Assembly: GCA_963854835.1 (NCBI GenBank)
Contig: OY978528.1
Span: forward strand, 56,750,761 to 56,814,760
Source of the DNA: Megamerina dolium
Lineage: Eukaryota > Arthropoda > Insecta > Diptera > Megamerinidae
Length of the DNA stretch: 64,000 nucleotides
Reading direction: 5' to 3'
Positions within the stretch are counted from its first letter, which is position 1. Every line of letters starts with the position of its first letter. The notes beneath the pieces are model-generated. The model made no database searches and had not been told where the DNA came from. It worked only from the letters and a program-made list of their open reading frames with translations. Below, one piece after another: positions 12,445 through 22,895 of this stretch. The translations under genes were made by a program, and so were the position numbers.

Positions 12445-13496
12445 TAATGAAACATCATATATAAATAATGATTGATTTATTAGTTAAACAGATTCAAAGA
12501 CAATTTAATTTTTGTGCATTGCATGCTGTTTTTGCACAGTGTGGTTATGGGAAAATATGACCACAAACAATTATTTACTCATAAATCACTGCTAATATTC
12601 AATATATGAAAACAATATATCATTAATAAATTAGCTCGCACCAAAAGGCTTTCTAAATGGGATTATGTGTACATTGCACAATTGCATAATTAGCTAGTAT
12701 GTTGATCAATGCTTAATTCAATAGCGATAATGTAGGTTACATGATTTATATGTTCTTGTGGAGTTAGTTTGACTATCACAGACTACGAAAATCAGCAGAT
12801 CTGGTATTTTTATAAACAACACATATGGAAGGGAGCTTCGGAGTTTTAGTCTATTTACAATCATCATGGCCTTCATAGTCGTTTGGTTCGTGCGATACCT
12901 AGAACAAATATTTAGATATTCTGGTAAAATTAGACAAGGCCTGTGGGCCAAAAGTAGGGAACTTGGAACGATTGGCGAACTGACATGACCACATAAAACA
13001 ATAAAAGATTATAATAACAAAATTTTCTATAAAATTGGAACAGTCATAAAGTATCTTATATCTATATGGTCCACGACCATTATATTTGATGTACAGGCAA
13101 TCATTTCAGAGGGAAATAACTTTGTAATAATTGGACAAGAAAAGCCAAATAATTAACATAGCTCCCATATAAACTCCCAACAATGATCTGCGCAACAAGG
13201 CTACTAAATTCCCATTAAAAATAGTAGGACAGCCTAATTTTGTCTACACACTGAAATTTAACAGGTAACAGTTTAATAGTTAACATTAACATAGCTGTCA
13301 TACTAAATCGAAATAGCTGTCTACTGAATAATATTAATATATGTGCATAAGTGCTGGGCATGTTCATCAAAATTTAGTATATAGTAACCATATTTAAGAC
13401 ATAAGCCTATATCTCAACGATCAAATGATTGGTAAAAATATACAAAGTCGTCACCTTGACTCACTGAATTATGTTAATATATTCTCATTTCATTCT

Positions 13497-14302
13497 GCGC
13501 TGGGGAATACCCAAGAAAAACAGATCGACACACATCATCTATTTGTTGATTATAAAGCCGCTTTCGACAGTCCAGTAAGGGATTAACTCTCGTCGAATGG
13601 GGCTCACGGTGAACGAGGGCAAGAAGAAGTACCTGGTATAAACAAACAAAGAGTCCCAATGTCTTGGACAGCACGTCACTGTTGATGACAACGATTTTGA
13701 AGAAGTGAAGGACTTTTTCCATCTTAGAACCAGCATTAACACCAGTAATGACGTCAACCTGGAGATATTGCGAAAATCACTCTTCCAAACATATGCTACC
13801 TACTTTTGGCTAAGTAAGCAATTGAGAAGTCAAGCCCTCTCTCGAAGAACGAAAACTACACTCTACAAGTCTCTCATCATGCCTGTCCTTTCATATGGCG
13901 CCAAAGCTTGGACAATTTCCACCTCAGATGAGAGAATGCTCGGAGTTTTTGAGAGAAAAGATCTTTGGACCTATTTGCGTTGGTGGCGAGTATCGAATGA
14001 GGTACAAACATGAGCTGTATATGCTGTATGCCAACACCGACATAGTAAAGCCCATTAAAATTCAGCGGCTGCGCTGTCTAGGTCATGTAGAGCGAATGGA
14101 AGAACACGCTCCGGCTAAGAAGGTGTATTTTATCGGAATCCGCTGGTGGACGACGCAGAAGAGGAAGACCTAACCTACGGTGGAAAGATCAAGTACTGGA
14201 GAACTATTCAGCGCTTCGAATATCTAGCGCCAACTAGCGAAGGAAAGAGCTGGCTGGCTCAAATCGATTTTCGGTTATTATGGCCACATAAATTAATAAG
14301 TA
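13497..14302 (+). pseudogene. RTE-like LINE reverse transcriptase remnant, copy 1
   Basis: The reading starts LGNTQEKQIDTHHLFVDYKA then AFDS, a reverse-transcriptase palm segment with the first catalytic aspartate region. It then jumps by deletion to LTVNEGKKKYL, QCLGQHVTVDDNDFEEV and NTSNDVNLEILRKS. SRRTKTTLYKSLIMPVLSYG and WTISTSDERMLGVFERK follow. After a frameshift near 13960 it continues RYKHELYMLYANTDIVKP, then KIQRLRCLGHVERMEEHAPA. This is the post-RT region typical of endonuclease-reverse transcriptase proteins of the RTE type. The FADD-box segment is deleted and there are stops and shifts. Two further remnants of the same family lie at 22.4 and 36.5 kb. RTE clade membership is tentative. 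Confidence 0.8.
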
Positions 14303-14863
14303 GTATTCTCATTTAAAACGACTTTATGGCATCCATATTTGGTATATTAATCAAAATTATCGTAGTCTATGTTTGCTGCAAAATAGGTTCAAAAGTTCAT
14401 ATTTTAGTACTTAAATAATTGGTAAAAAATAACTACGCCCACTATTTCGTCAATCTTTCATGAAAAATCACTGCCCTGATCAGCTCAATGATGTTCATAT
14501 ATACTTTTAACAATATCTGTGACACATTTTTATTTACTGTGAGGGTATATTTTTAGGTGTAAAATTTTTAGTACATAATGAAACTAATGATTATTGTTGC
14601 ACTAGTAAAAAAGGTGTGATAATATTATATTTATAGCCATATTATGGCAATTTTATTCATTATACTTGATATACTTAATATCATACTCAATCAGTTAGTA
14701 GTGCTGCAATCAATGCTGTAAATATATATCCACTTATTTTTTATCTTTTTTGTTTTTGCAATAACACGAAATTTTATCACAGTTTTAATCTTAACTCTAA
14801 TTAAGATCATAGCTATTGTAGTATTATATTATATATTTATCACAACTGCTTCATCAACAGTCA
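14303..14863. other. Unassigned DNA, possibly an older dispersed repeat
   Basis: No gene is seen. The first ~250 bp share short phrases with the sequence before the RTE remnant (for example AATTGGTAAAAAA and TGATGTTCATATAT), which hints at one repeat split by the insertion. Confidence 0.4.
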
Positions 14864-14880
14864 ACGCAACTATAACTATA
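14864..14880. repeat. Left target-site duplication of the SINE
   Basis: ACGCAACTATAACTATA, identical to 15240-15256. Confidence 0.9.
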
Positions 14881-15239
14881 TATATATATATATATATATG
14901 GCACTTAAAGCCCCAAAGGGCTCATTGGCCGAGCTTCTCTTCTATTACTGTTGTGCGTCTTAAATTTTGGACAGTATTAGAATGGACCTACTTATTTTAG
15001 CCGGTTCCGAACGGCAGAACACTTGTGACATCACTTTTTCTGAGCTTTGTCACAGAGTTCTTTTTAGAAACTTTTTCATGGCAAGTTGTTACTGTCGGAA
15101 GAATTGCCAATTGCTTGCCGACAGGTGGGTACCATTCGAAAGAAAAATCTTTTCGATATAAAATTTGTTATGCATCAGCCGGGTATTGAACCACGACCTA
15201 CAGATCAGAAGGCGAACACACTAACCACTGAGCTACGTC
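14881..15239 (-). mobile_element. tRNA-derived SINE with perfect 17-bp target duplication
   Basis: Read on the minus strand from 15239, the element opens with ACGTAGCTCAGTGGTTAGTG (A box), then GTCGTGGTTCAATACCC (B box). About 240 bp of body follow, ending in a GCACAACAGTAATAGAAG...GGGCTTTAAGTGCC block and an (AT)n tail at 14881-14900. The string ACGCAACTATAACTATA flanks it exactly on both sides (14864-14880 and 15240-15256), as expected for LINE-driven target-primed insertion. RNA polymerase III would transcribe it from the internal boxes. The related copies near 17.4, 44.8 and 48.6 kb share the body and tail. The forward-strand open frames over this interval are incidental. Confidence 0.88.
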
Positions 15240-15256
15240 ACGCAACTATAACTATA
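15240..15256. repeat. Right target-site duplication of the SINE
   Basis: ACGCAACTATAACTATA, identical to 14864-14880. Confidence 0.9.
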
Positions 15257-15866
15257 ATTATTAAATTGGTCATTTTAAAGTAATGAACATGCCACATTAT
15301 CAACATCATCATTATCATCATCATCATAACTATCATTATCATTGGTAACCTCATTTTTTACAAATCACTGCAAACGATTAATATTACAAATATTGCCAAT
15401 TTTATTTTTACATTAATTATTATGTTGTTGTTTTTTTTTATTATGATTATTATTATTAAAGTATAATTTATAATATCATCAGTTTGTAAATTTTTCGTTA
15501 ATACACATGTATATGGTAAATGAGCAAAATACAAAAAAAAAATATTTATAATATTTTTTCATAATTAGCCTTTTGCCTTAATGTGCCCCTCGATCCTACA
15601 AATTTATTTATGCTCATTTTCTGGGGTTGGCGTACAAATCACAAAGACATCATCTGAAATGATGTTAACATTTTTTCTTATAGGTCAAAAAAAAAAAAGC
15701 AGATACAAATCTGATAATGCAACATATGTCATGTTCATATGATACATACATATGTAGCACAAAATTTGACCAATTGGCCATTACATTTGAATTGTGAATA
15801 TCATATTACGAAAATACCAACAAAAAAATAATAAATTAAATAACAGCAAATAAAATAAAACCAAAA

Positions 15867-15883
15867 CGAAGAAGAAGAAGAAG
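15867..15883. repeat. (GAA)n microsatellite
   Basis: Five to six consecutive GAA triplets. Confidence 0.85.
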
Positions 15884-15995
15884 CATAATGATGACCAAAT
15901 CTATCCGAAGTCAATGTTTGCCTATACTAGCGGCGGCTCTTCTTAAGTGAAAGTCATATTTTATATGGTATCAGCGTCGGCGTGCGTTTTTTTAA

Positions 15996-16040
15996 GATCG
16001 CGATATCGATTGTAATGTATACATACATTGTAGCGATCGC
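15996..16040. repeat. Imperfect palindrome with GCGAT arms
   Basis: The left arm (GCGATATCGATTGTAATGTA) and the right arm, read in reverse complement (GCGATCGCTACAATGTATGT), pair imperfectly around a TACAT-rich centre. It lies in a locally G+C-richer patch. Function is unknown; a protein-binding palindrome or the stem of a small repeat are possible. Confidence 0.5.
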
Positions 16041-17371
16041 AGAGATAATTTAACAAAAATTTTATTTACTTGAGCCGAAATGAAATTGCAAAACTATGTT
16101 GGTATATATTTCGAATAGTATACGAACGAATTGAAAAGACGCAAACATATAACACATTTAGGTGATAGCCTTCAAAATGACCATTTTAAATGTGATCATT
16201 AATAACTTGATTTGTGCAGCACATATGGCTCAGTACGCTCACACATGCGATTAAATTTCTATGCTATGAACTAGCGGTAAATATAATAAATCAGAGCGCA
16301 TTCACTGAAATATCTACTCTCAAAAAAAATTAATGTGCAATAAATGTTGTTCATTATTAAAGAAAATCACAAAATAATACTATTATTATGGCAATAGATA
16401 AGGGAATCGCTTCGAAGTTGGATTAAGTTATTGGTTTTGAGGCATAACATTTGGTAATTTCGATGAGGTATCATTGGAAAGATACATCCTATTTTCAATA
16501 TAGAAATATATAGGGATGTCAAAGAATAAGAAAAGTATAATTAATTGCCTATAGTAGACGTATGGATATTTTCAAAAAATTGTTCGAAATCATCAAAAAT
16601 ATATTTTTAAAAGTGTTCCAAATGAATTTTTCATTGTAAATTGACTATTATAACTTTCCTTAACATCTGAATCATATCAGTGTTCCAACGTTCTACATTC
16701 TTGCAGTAACTCAATTAACGAGTTTGAGCCCATTTCCAAAGTGATAACAACAATTGTTAATCATAGAAGCTTTTAACACAGAAAATTTTTGAAATTGTAG
16801 AACATTTAACAAAATTTTACACTTATGTGTCTTTCATGGAAAGTATCCAGTTTATAAATATGTCAAAATATTGTTTATTGGTTGATTAAATCATAACTAT
16901 TACGGCATTTCGTGCCCCATACTATAGACCGTCCCAACCTACGGGCCTTTTCCCCTACACATACATACATTAGCAACGATGTTATTATTTTTTTTTTTAT
17001 TTCAATTCAATTGTTGTGGTGTGTCGATTTTAAATTAAATTAAATTAAATTGGTTTTTTAAATTAAACGAATCCAAACAATGCTTAAAGCTTGAACTACA
17101 CACTTGGTATATTTTCTGGGAACTTATTAGCATATTAAAATTACATTTTTTGTTTTTGTTAAATATAATGTGGGCGCGTTCATGTATGCATAGTAATTAT
17201 GTGGAGATAACGGAGTGGGGATCAAATGTGATAAGATTCATTTCTTTTTAATAATTGAAGTTTTCATCTACATTTGGCTTATAATTTTGCAAAGAGTATT
17301 CTGCATCTAAAGATGATAGCTGATTGTATTGGTGAATTTTGTAAATTTCAGATTAAATTAGAAATTTTTTG

Positions 17372-17599
17372 TTTTGAGTGGGTGGCGTAGCTCAGTGCTT
17401 AGAGCGTTGGCCTTCTGATCTATAGGTCGTGGGTTCAATCCTCGGCTGAAGCAAACAAAACTTAATATCGAAAGGATATTATCGAACGGTAGCAACACGC
17501 ACAACAGTATTGGAAGGAAGCTCGGTGGTATCACAATGGGGCTTTCTGGCCTAAGTTTGTCCTTTCGGAGAGAGGACAGCCACGGAACCTAACCAAACC
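17372..17599 (+). mobile_element. tRNA-derived SINE, short copy
   Basis: The A box GTGGCGTAGCTCAGTGCTTA is followed by GGTCGTGGGTTCAATCC (B box). Then come ATCGAAAGGATATTATCG and the shared 3' block beginning GCACAACAGTATTGGAAG. Compared with the copy at 14881-15239, the central ~130 bp are missing. TAGAAATTTTTTG (17359-17371) before it and TAGAATTTTTTG (17600-17611) after it form a near-perfect target duplication. The head reads well as a tRNA relative, but no acceptor stem closes it, so this is a SINE and not a tRNA gene. Confidence 0.82.
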
Positions 17600-17611
17600 T
17601 AGAATTTTTTG

Positions 17612-17890
17612 AACAAATTATATAAAAATAATATTTTCTCTCATTCACAATTACTTTATATTGACGTTTATCCTTTGATTTGGAATGAATAAGAACAAAA
17701 TAAATATATGCTGAAAAAGAAAATATCTAAAACTAAGGAAATAAAACAAAAATACAAACATTTTCGCCCTCTTTTAATTTTTGATGTTTGCACTTATTAT
17801 GTGTTGACTACAATGTCTTCATATGCTACGCTCAACTAATTATATACTAAATAAACTAAAAGTTGTTGAAATTAAATAACGTATAAATAA
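17612..17890. other. Unassigned A+T-rich DNA
   Basis: Nothing recognisable lies between the SINE and the Helentron-like units. Confidence 0.5.
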
Positions 17891-19176
17891 AAATCTCCTT
17901 ACAGTCGGCTGGTGCCGACCAAACTATACCCTGCATATGTAGATTTATATATAAAAAGTTTACTCGAATATCCAACTTTTCTTTTATTTCCACTTTTCGA
18001 GAAACAATTTACTACTAATTACACCCGAAATATGGTTGACCCGAAATATGGTTGACTTTGACGAAGTAAAAGGATTTTAAGATAATTCCGAGGCTTAGTA
18101 TGGGAGCTATATAAAAAGTGGGCGTGGCTTACCACTTTCTAGTAAATCCAATTAATTTTTCAATGTTAATCCACACCTTAAATTTGGTGTCCTACGTTGA
18201 ATAGTTTCTAAGTTATGGTGGTTAACATTTTTGTTTAATTTCCTCAACTTTGTATGGGAGCCCCAATAAGAAGTGGGCGTGGTACGCTGATTTTTCGCCA
18301 AATTATTTCCGACTACGATATTAATTTAAGTGTCAATTATGGTTATTGTAGACATAAGATTGCCTAAGTTACAGCTGTTTCAATTTAAAATTTGTATGGG
18401 GGCTACGATAAACACTGGGCGTGGTGCGCCCATTTTCTGTGAGCCTAGTTGCTCGTACAATACTAATCCATACCCTAAGTCTCGTTGTCCTAGGCTAAAT
18501 GGTTTGTAAGCTATGGAGCTTAAAATTTTAGTTTAATTCACTCGACTTTGTATGGGAGACCCATGAAGGAGTGGGCGTGGCACACTGATTTTCTGCCATA
18601 TTATTTCTCACTGCCATGTTAATCTAAGTGTCAATTATGGTTATTCTAGACAGAAGATTGTAGAAGTTACAGCAGTTTCAATTTAAAAGAAGTACAGACA
18701 CTTTGTATGGGAGCTACGCTAGAAAGTAGGCGTGGCTCACCCACTTTTGGCGAGGTTATATAGTAGTATAATATAACTCTATGTTCCGAATATTGTTGTC
18801 CCAAGTGGTATATTATGTGAGTTATAGCAAGTTAAAGATTTTGAAAATTTCGAGGTTAGTCGCTTTGAATGCTTGGTGTGGGCGTGGTTATTGACCGATC
18901 ATGCCCAATATCAATCCCCTCCGTACCCTTGGATCATAGATTACTTATGCCAAATTTCATCGAAATAGCTCAATATTTACTCAAGTTATCGTGCGAACCA
19001 GCCAGGTGACAGACAGACGGACGGACGGACGGACGGACGTCGTTAAATCGAAAATTTAATCGACGCTGATCACGAATATATATCCATGTCTATATCTCCG
19101 GAGATTCCTTCAAGTGGACACAAACATCTGACCGAAATGAATATACCATGCATATTGCATTATGCAGGGTATAAAA
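17891..19176. mobile_element. Helentron/DINE-1-like repeat, unit 1
   Basis: The unit opens with a perfect 6-bp-stem hairpin, GTCGGCTGGTGCCGAC (17904-17919), and ACTATACCCTGCATA. It ends with GACAGACAGACGGACGGACG (19008 on), GACGCTGATCACGAATATAT, ACCGAAATGAATATACC and GCAGGGTATAAAA. These end strings, in reverse complement, resemble the conserved 5' block of Drosophila DINE-1/INE-1 elements (TATACCC..., CTGATCA, GTCCGTCTGTC runs), which are non-autonomous Helentron relatives. The middle is a tandem array: the phrase TATGGGAGC..., followed by GTGGGCGTGG, starts at 18099, 18253, 18395, 18551 and 18706, a period of about 142-156 bp. Alternate monomers resemble each other most, which gives a dimeric ~310-bp higher-order repeat. 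There is no coding capacity. Confidence 0.75.
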
Positions 19177-20510
19177 ACGACCTTAAAGTCGGCTGGGGTC
19201 GACCAAATTACGAGTATACCTTGTACATGTACTTATATATAAAAGGGTTGCTCACATATCCATCTTTTTCTTTATTTCCGCTATTTTGTATGGTAGTTAC
19301 ACTAAGGAGTATGGGTGGCTCATCACTTTTTTGAGGACATATTTCTGCCTATAATATTTATTAATCTACACTTGAAATATGGTTGAATTAGATGAAGTAT
19401 TTTGTAAGTTATGGGGGTTTTAAAGGGGTTTTAAGATAATTCCGAGGTTTAGTACTGAAGCTATAAAAAAATCTAATTATCCTTGCAATACGAATCCACA
19501 TCTTATATTTGGTTATCCTACACTGAATTGTTTGTAAGTTATAGCTGCTTTTAATTCATTTTATTTTTTGCAACTTTGTATGGTAGCCCCATTAAGAAGT
19601 GGGCGTGGCATGATGCTTTAATGGCACCTCATTTACGACTATGATATTAGTCTAAGTACCAATTATGGTTATTCTATATGGAATACTGCCGAAGTTACAG
19701 CTGCTTCAATTTGGAAGAAATTAAGTCATTTGCTATGGGAGCTACTATAAACAGTTATCGTGTGGCGCCAATTTCTCATAAATCTAGTTATAACTACAAT
19801 GCTAATCCACAACCTAAATATGGTTGTCCTACGGTAAATAGTTCGTAACTTAGGGAGGTTTTAACTTTCTTTAAATTTCCGCAACTTTGTATTGGAGCCC
19901 CAATAAGAGGTAGGCGTGGCACACTGATTCCTTGCCATATTATTTCCGACTACGATATTAATCTCAGTGTCAATTAAGGTTGTTCTAGACAGAAGATTAT
20001 CGAAGTTACAGAGGTTTAAAGAAAAACGGTAAAAACCACTTTATATGGGAGCTACTATAAAAAGTAGGCGTAAGACGCCTATTTCTGACAAGATTATGTA
20101 GTAGTATAATATAACTCTACGTGGTAAATATTGTAGTCCTGGATGGTGTATTAAGTGAGTTATAGCAAGTTAAACAATTTTGAAAATTCCAGGATTAGTT
20201 GTTTTGAATGCTTGGAGTGGGCGTAGCGGTAGACCGATCATGCCCTGATCATACCCTCCTTTACTTATGTCAAATTTCGTCAAAATAGCTCAATATTTAT
20301 TCAAGTTATCGTGCGAATTAACCAGGTGAGAGACAGACGGACGGCCATACGGACGAACGGACGGACGGACATCCTTAAGTCGAAAATTTCAGTGAAGCTT
20401 ATAACGAATATATATTTTTTGCTACATATATCTCCGAAGTTTCCTTCAAGTGGATACAAACATCTGACCGAAATGAATATACCTTGCATATACTTATGAA
20501 GGGTATAAAA
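19177..20510. mobile_element. Helentron/DINE-1-like repeat, unit 2 (tandem to unit 1)
   Basis: This has the same order as unit 1 and the same orientation: TTAAAGTCGGCTGGGGTCGAC at the start, the monomer array in the middle, and GACGGACGGACG, ACCGAAATGAATATACC and GGGTATAAAA at the end. Monomer starts are visible near 19289, 19579, 19734, 19890 and 20044, and a degraded one near 19449. Matching monomers in the two units are about 1,338 bp apart. The two units join head to tail with no unrelated sequence between GGGTATAAAA of unit 1 and the AGTCGGCTGG of unit 2. It is more diverged than unit 1 in its first ~250 bp. The 62- and 82-codon frames here are incidental. Confidence 0.72.
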
Positions 20511-22384
20511 AAAAACACTACTAATTAGCTGCTCTAACGAATAAAAAAAAAGTTAAAATTAAAATTGTATATATTAAATTATATCAATTGGTATTTGATT
20601 TCTGAGAAAAATGCACAATAAAATACAATATCGTAAATTATCAGTTAACATAAAACCACAAAAAAAAAAATTAGCATCAAAATGCCAATAAAATAACACA
20701 AATTATGCCAAGGAAAAAAAAAATCTTATAATAAGAAATACTTAAAACTCGTACTATACTCGTACAATATATAAAATATGTACAAACTATATAAAAAAAA
20801 AACCTGCTAACGACAAATGGGTCAACTTTTTTGTTTTTTTGTTTTAAGAATTATAATCTTTGGCATTAAAAGTTCCATAGAGTCACAGCATAGCTTCCCA
20901 TAGTTATTTATGCATACTATTTATTAATAACAATAATAATAATAATAATAATAATATTGAAGTTAACAACAAGAATAGCAACAATAATATAACACTATAT
21001 ACCTATAATAATAACAATAATAACGGTAACAATGCAACTTGAATAAAAAGCAACTGGCAGCATAACAATAATAGGATTAACATAACAACATTCGGTGTAA
21101 CAATTATAGTAATAAATAGAAGAAAACTAAAATTTTTAGTACCAATAACTACAACTAAAACGATTATAATAAGATTAATAAAGCTAGTAGTACCGAGAAC
21201 TAACAAACGACTAACTATAATCATAATGAAAACAATGATATTATGAAAACAATAAAGGACTTTAAAGGGTATAAAGTTTCACAAACACAATTCACCTTAA
21301 ATCCTCCTCTTTTTTTCCCACACCATCAGTGGCAGTGAGATAAAATGTGAAGTGAAAAGTTTAAATGCCAATAGCTGTTGATTAGAGTTGCCATTTTGCC
21401 TTAATAAGTTTAAAGTCTTATGAAACAATATTTAATTTCGGTAATGAAGTTATGAGCAAAAGGTATAAGGAATTTTTTGTCCTTAGACTGTTTATACTCT
21501 GCCTTATTCCGTACATTCTGTAGATAAGAATAATAATTTAGCTTTTCATTATTAATCTACAGGAATTTAGGTTATTAGAACTATTACTGTATTACTCGTA
21601 AAAATGCACACGTACATATATTTAGACCATTTAAAATGCTACAACTAATAATTTTCAACTATAACTATTTTTATTATTAATAGTCATACATAGATTTTAG
21701 CAATAAAAAAAAAGAAACAACATGAAATAAAAGCAAATCGAATGAACCATAAATACTATGACAACATGCAAAACGAAAACAAAAAAATAACAACATTTAA
21801 ATACCAATACTATAGAATTGTTGAGAAGAAGTTGAAAGAAGTTGAAGCATGTAAAAATAACGCCATAAAATATGTACATACAAGTATTTTTGGATGTTCA
21901 ATGGGAGTGATTTTGAATGGAGCAGCAACAAGCAATACATATGCATGTTAAATAACAATAAGACCAATAATAAATAACTAACAAAAAAAAAAAAAACAGA
22001 GAAAAAAAAAACACAAAAATACTAAACATGATTTATATAGCATTTGTACTCGTTTTGTATCGCCTTATTTTTAGTTGGATAATTTTTGTTCGTTTTTATT
22101 TTATTTTTTGTTATTCAATTTTTTTCATAATTCAACTGTATGATTTTTTTAGGTTACACACTAAGAAAATGTCATTGGTTATATGATGATGTCTATGATA
22201 ATTATGATGGAGATGTGGAGCTGTAGTAAGATCTGATAATATGTAGATGATCCATAAATTGGAGCAATAAAAACTCTGGATAAAAAAAAAAAAAATAACA
22301 AATATTATACAATTCTGTGTAGTGTGTAAGAGAATTAAAGCAAACATCGTTCATTATGTTCTGGCATTCTAAGAGTTGGAATGA
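20511..22384. other. Unassigned A+T-rich DNA
   Basis: No gene is seen. It has long A-runs, an (AAT)n tract at 20933-20956 and many ACAA/ATAATA strings. The open frames on both strands are low complexity. Confidence 0.5.
20933..20956. repeat. (AAT)n microsatellite
   Basis: About eight consecutive AAT triplets. Confidence 0.9.
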
Positions 22385-22895
22385 GCATCGCGTCACCCTG
22401 GAGATATTGTGAAAGATCACTCTTGCTAACAGGTGCTACTTTGGGCTAAGTAAGCAATTAAGAAGTCGATCCCTTTCTCGGGAAACAAACACCTTATACT
22501 ACAAGTCTCTCATAGTGCCTGTCCTCACATAGTTCGCCGAAGTTTGGACAATTTCCATCTCATATGAGAGAGGTCCTACGCAAGACCTTTGGACATGCTT
22601 GTGTTGGTGGCGAGTATTGAATAAGCTGTATGAGCTGTATGCTAACACCGACATAGTAAAGAGCATTAAAATTCAGCGGCTGCGCTAGCTAGGCCATGTC
22701 CAGCGAATGGAGAGAAAACACACTCCAGCTAAAAAAGCTCTTATATTCGGAACCCGCTGGTAAACGATACGACGATGCTGAAGAGGCACCCCAAACCTCC
22801 GGTGGAAAGACCAAGTACTGGAAAACTTGGCGGCGCTTGGAATTTCTAACGCTAAATTCGTCCTAAAACGATTACAGGTTGTAATGGCTACTTAC
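22385..22895 (+). pseudogene. RTE-like LINE remnant, copy 2
   Basis: The nucleotide sequence is clearly the same family as 13,780-14,302: CACCCTGGAGATATTGTG, TGGGCTAAGTAAGCAATT, AAATTCAGCGGCTGCGC and CCGGTGGAAAGACCAAGTAC all recur with few changes. It corresponds only to the post-RT domain. Translation is broken by many stops and shifts, so no frame of useful length survives. It is older than copy 1. The 3' limit is set where similarity to GGTTATTATGGCCAC (the 3' end of copy 1) fades. Confidence 0.78.

Larger units (their letters stand above)
15257..17371. other. Unassigned non-coding DNA
   Basis: No gene is seen. It holds ATC-rich (15304-15344), GAA (15867-15883) and AAATT (17030-17052) tracts. 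A short island with more G+C lies at about 15,930-16,045 and includes an imperfect palindrome (15996-16040). I see nothing else I can name. Confidence 0.5.

Noticed and set aside
15170..15245. Possible true tRNA gene
   Set aside because: A and B boxes are present, but the acceptor stem does not pair and the sequence runs into a SINE body with target duplications.
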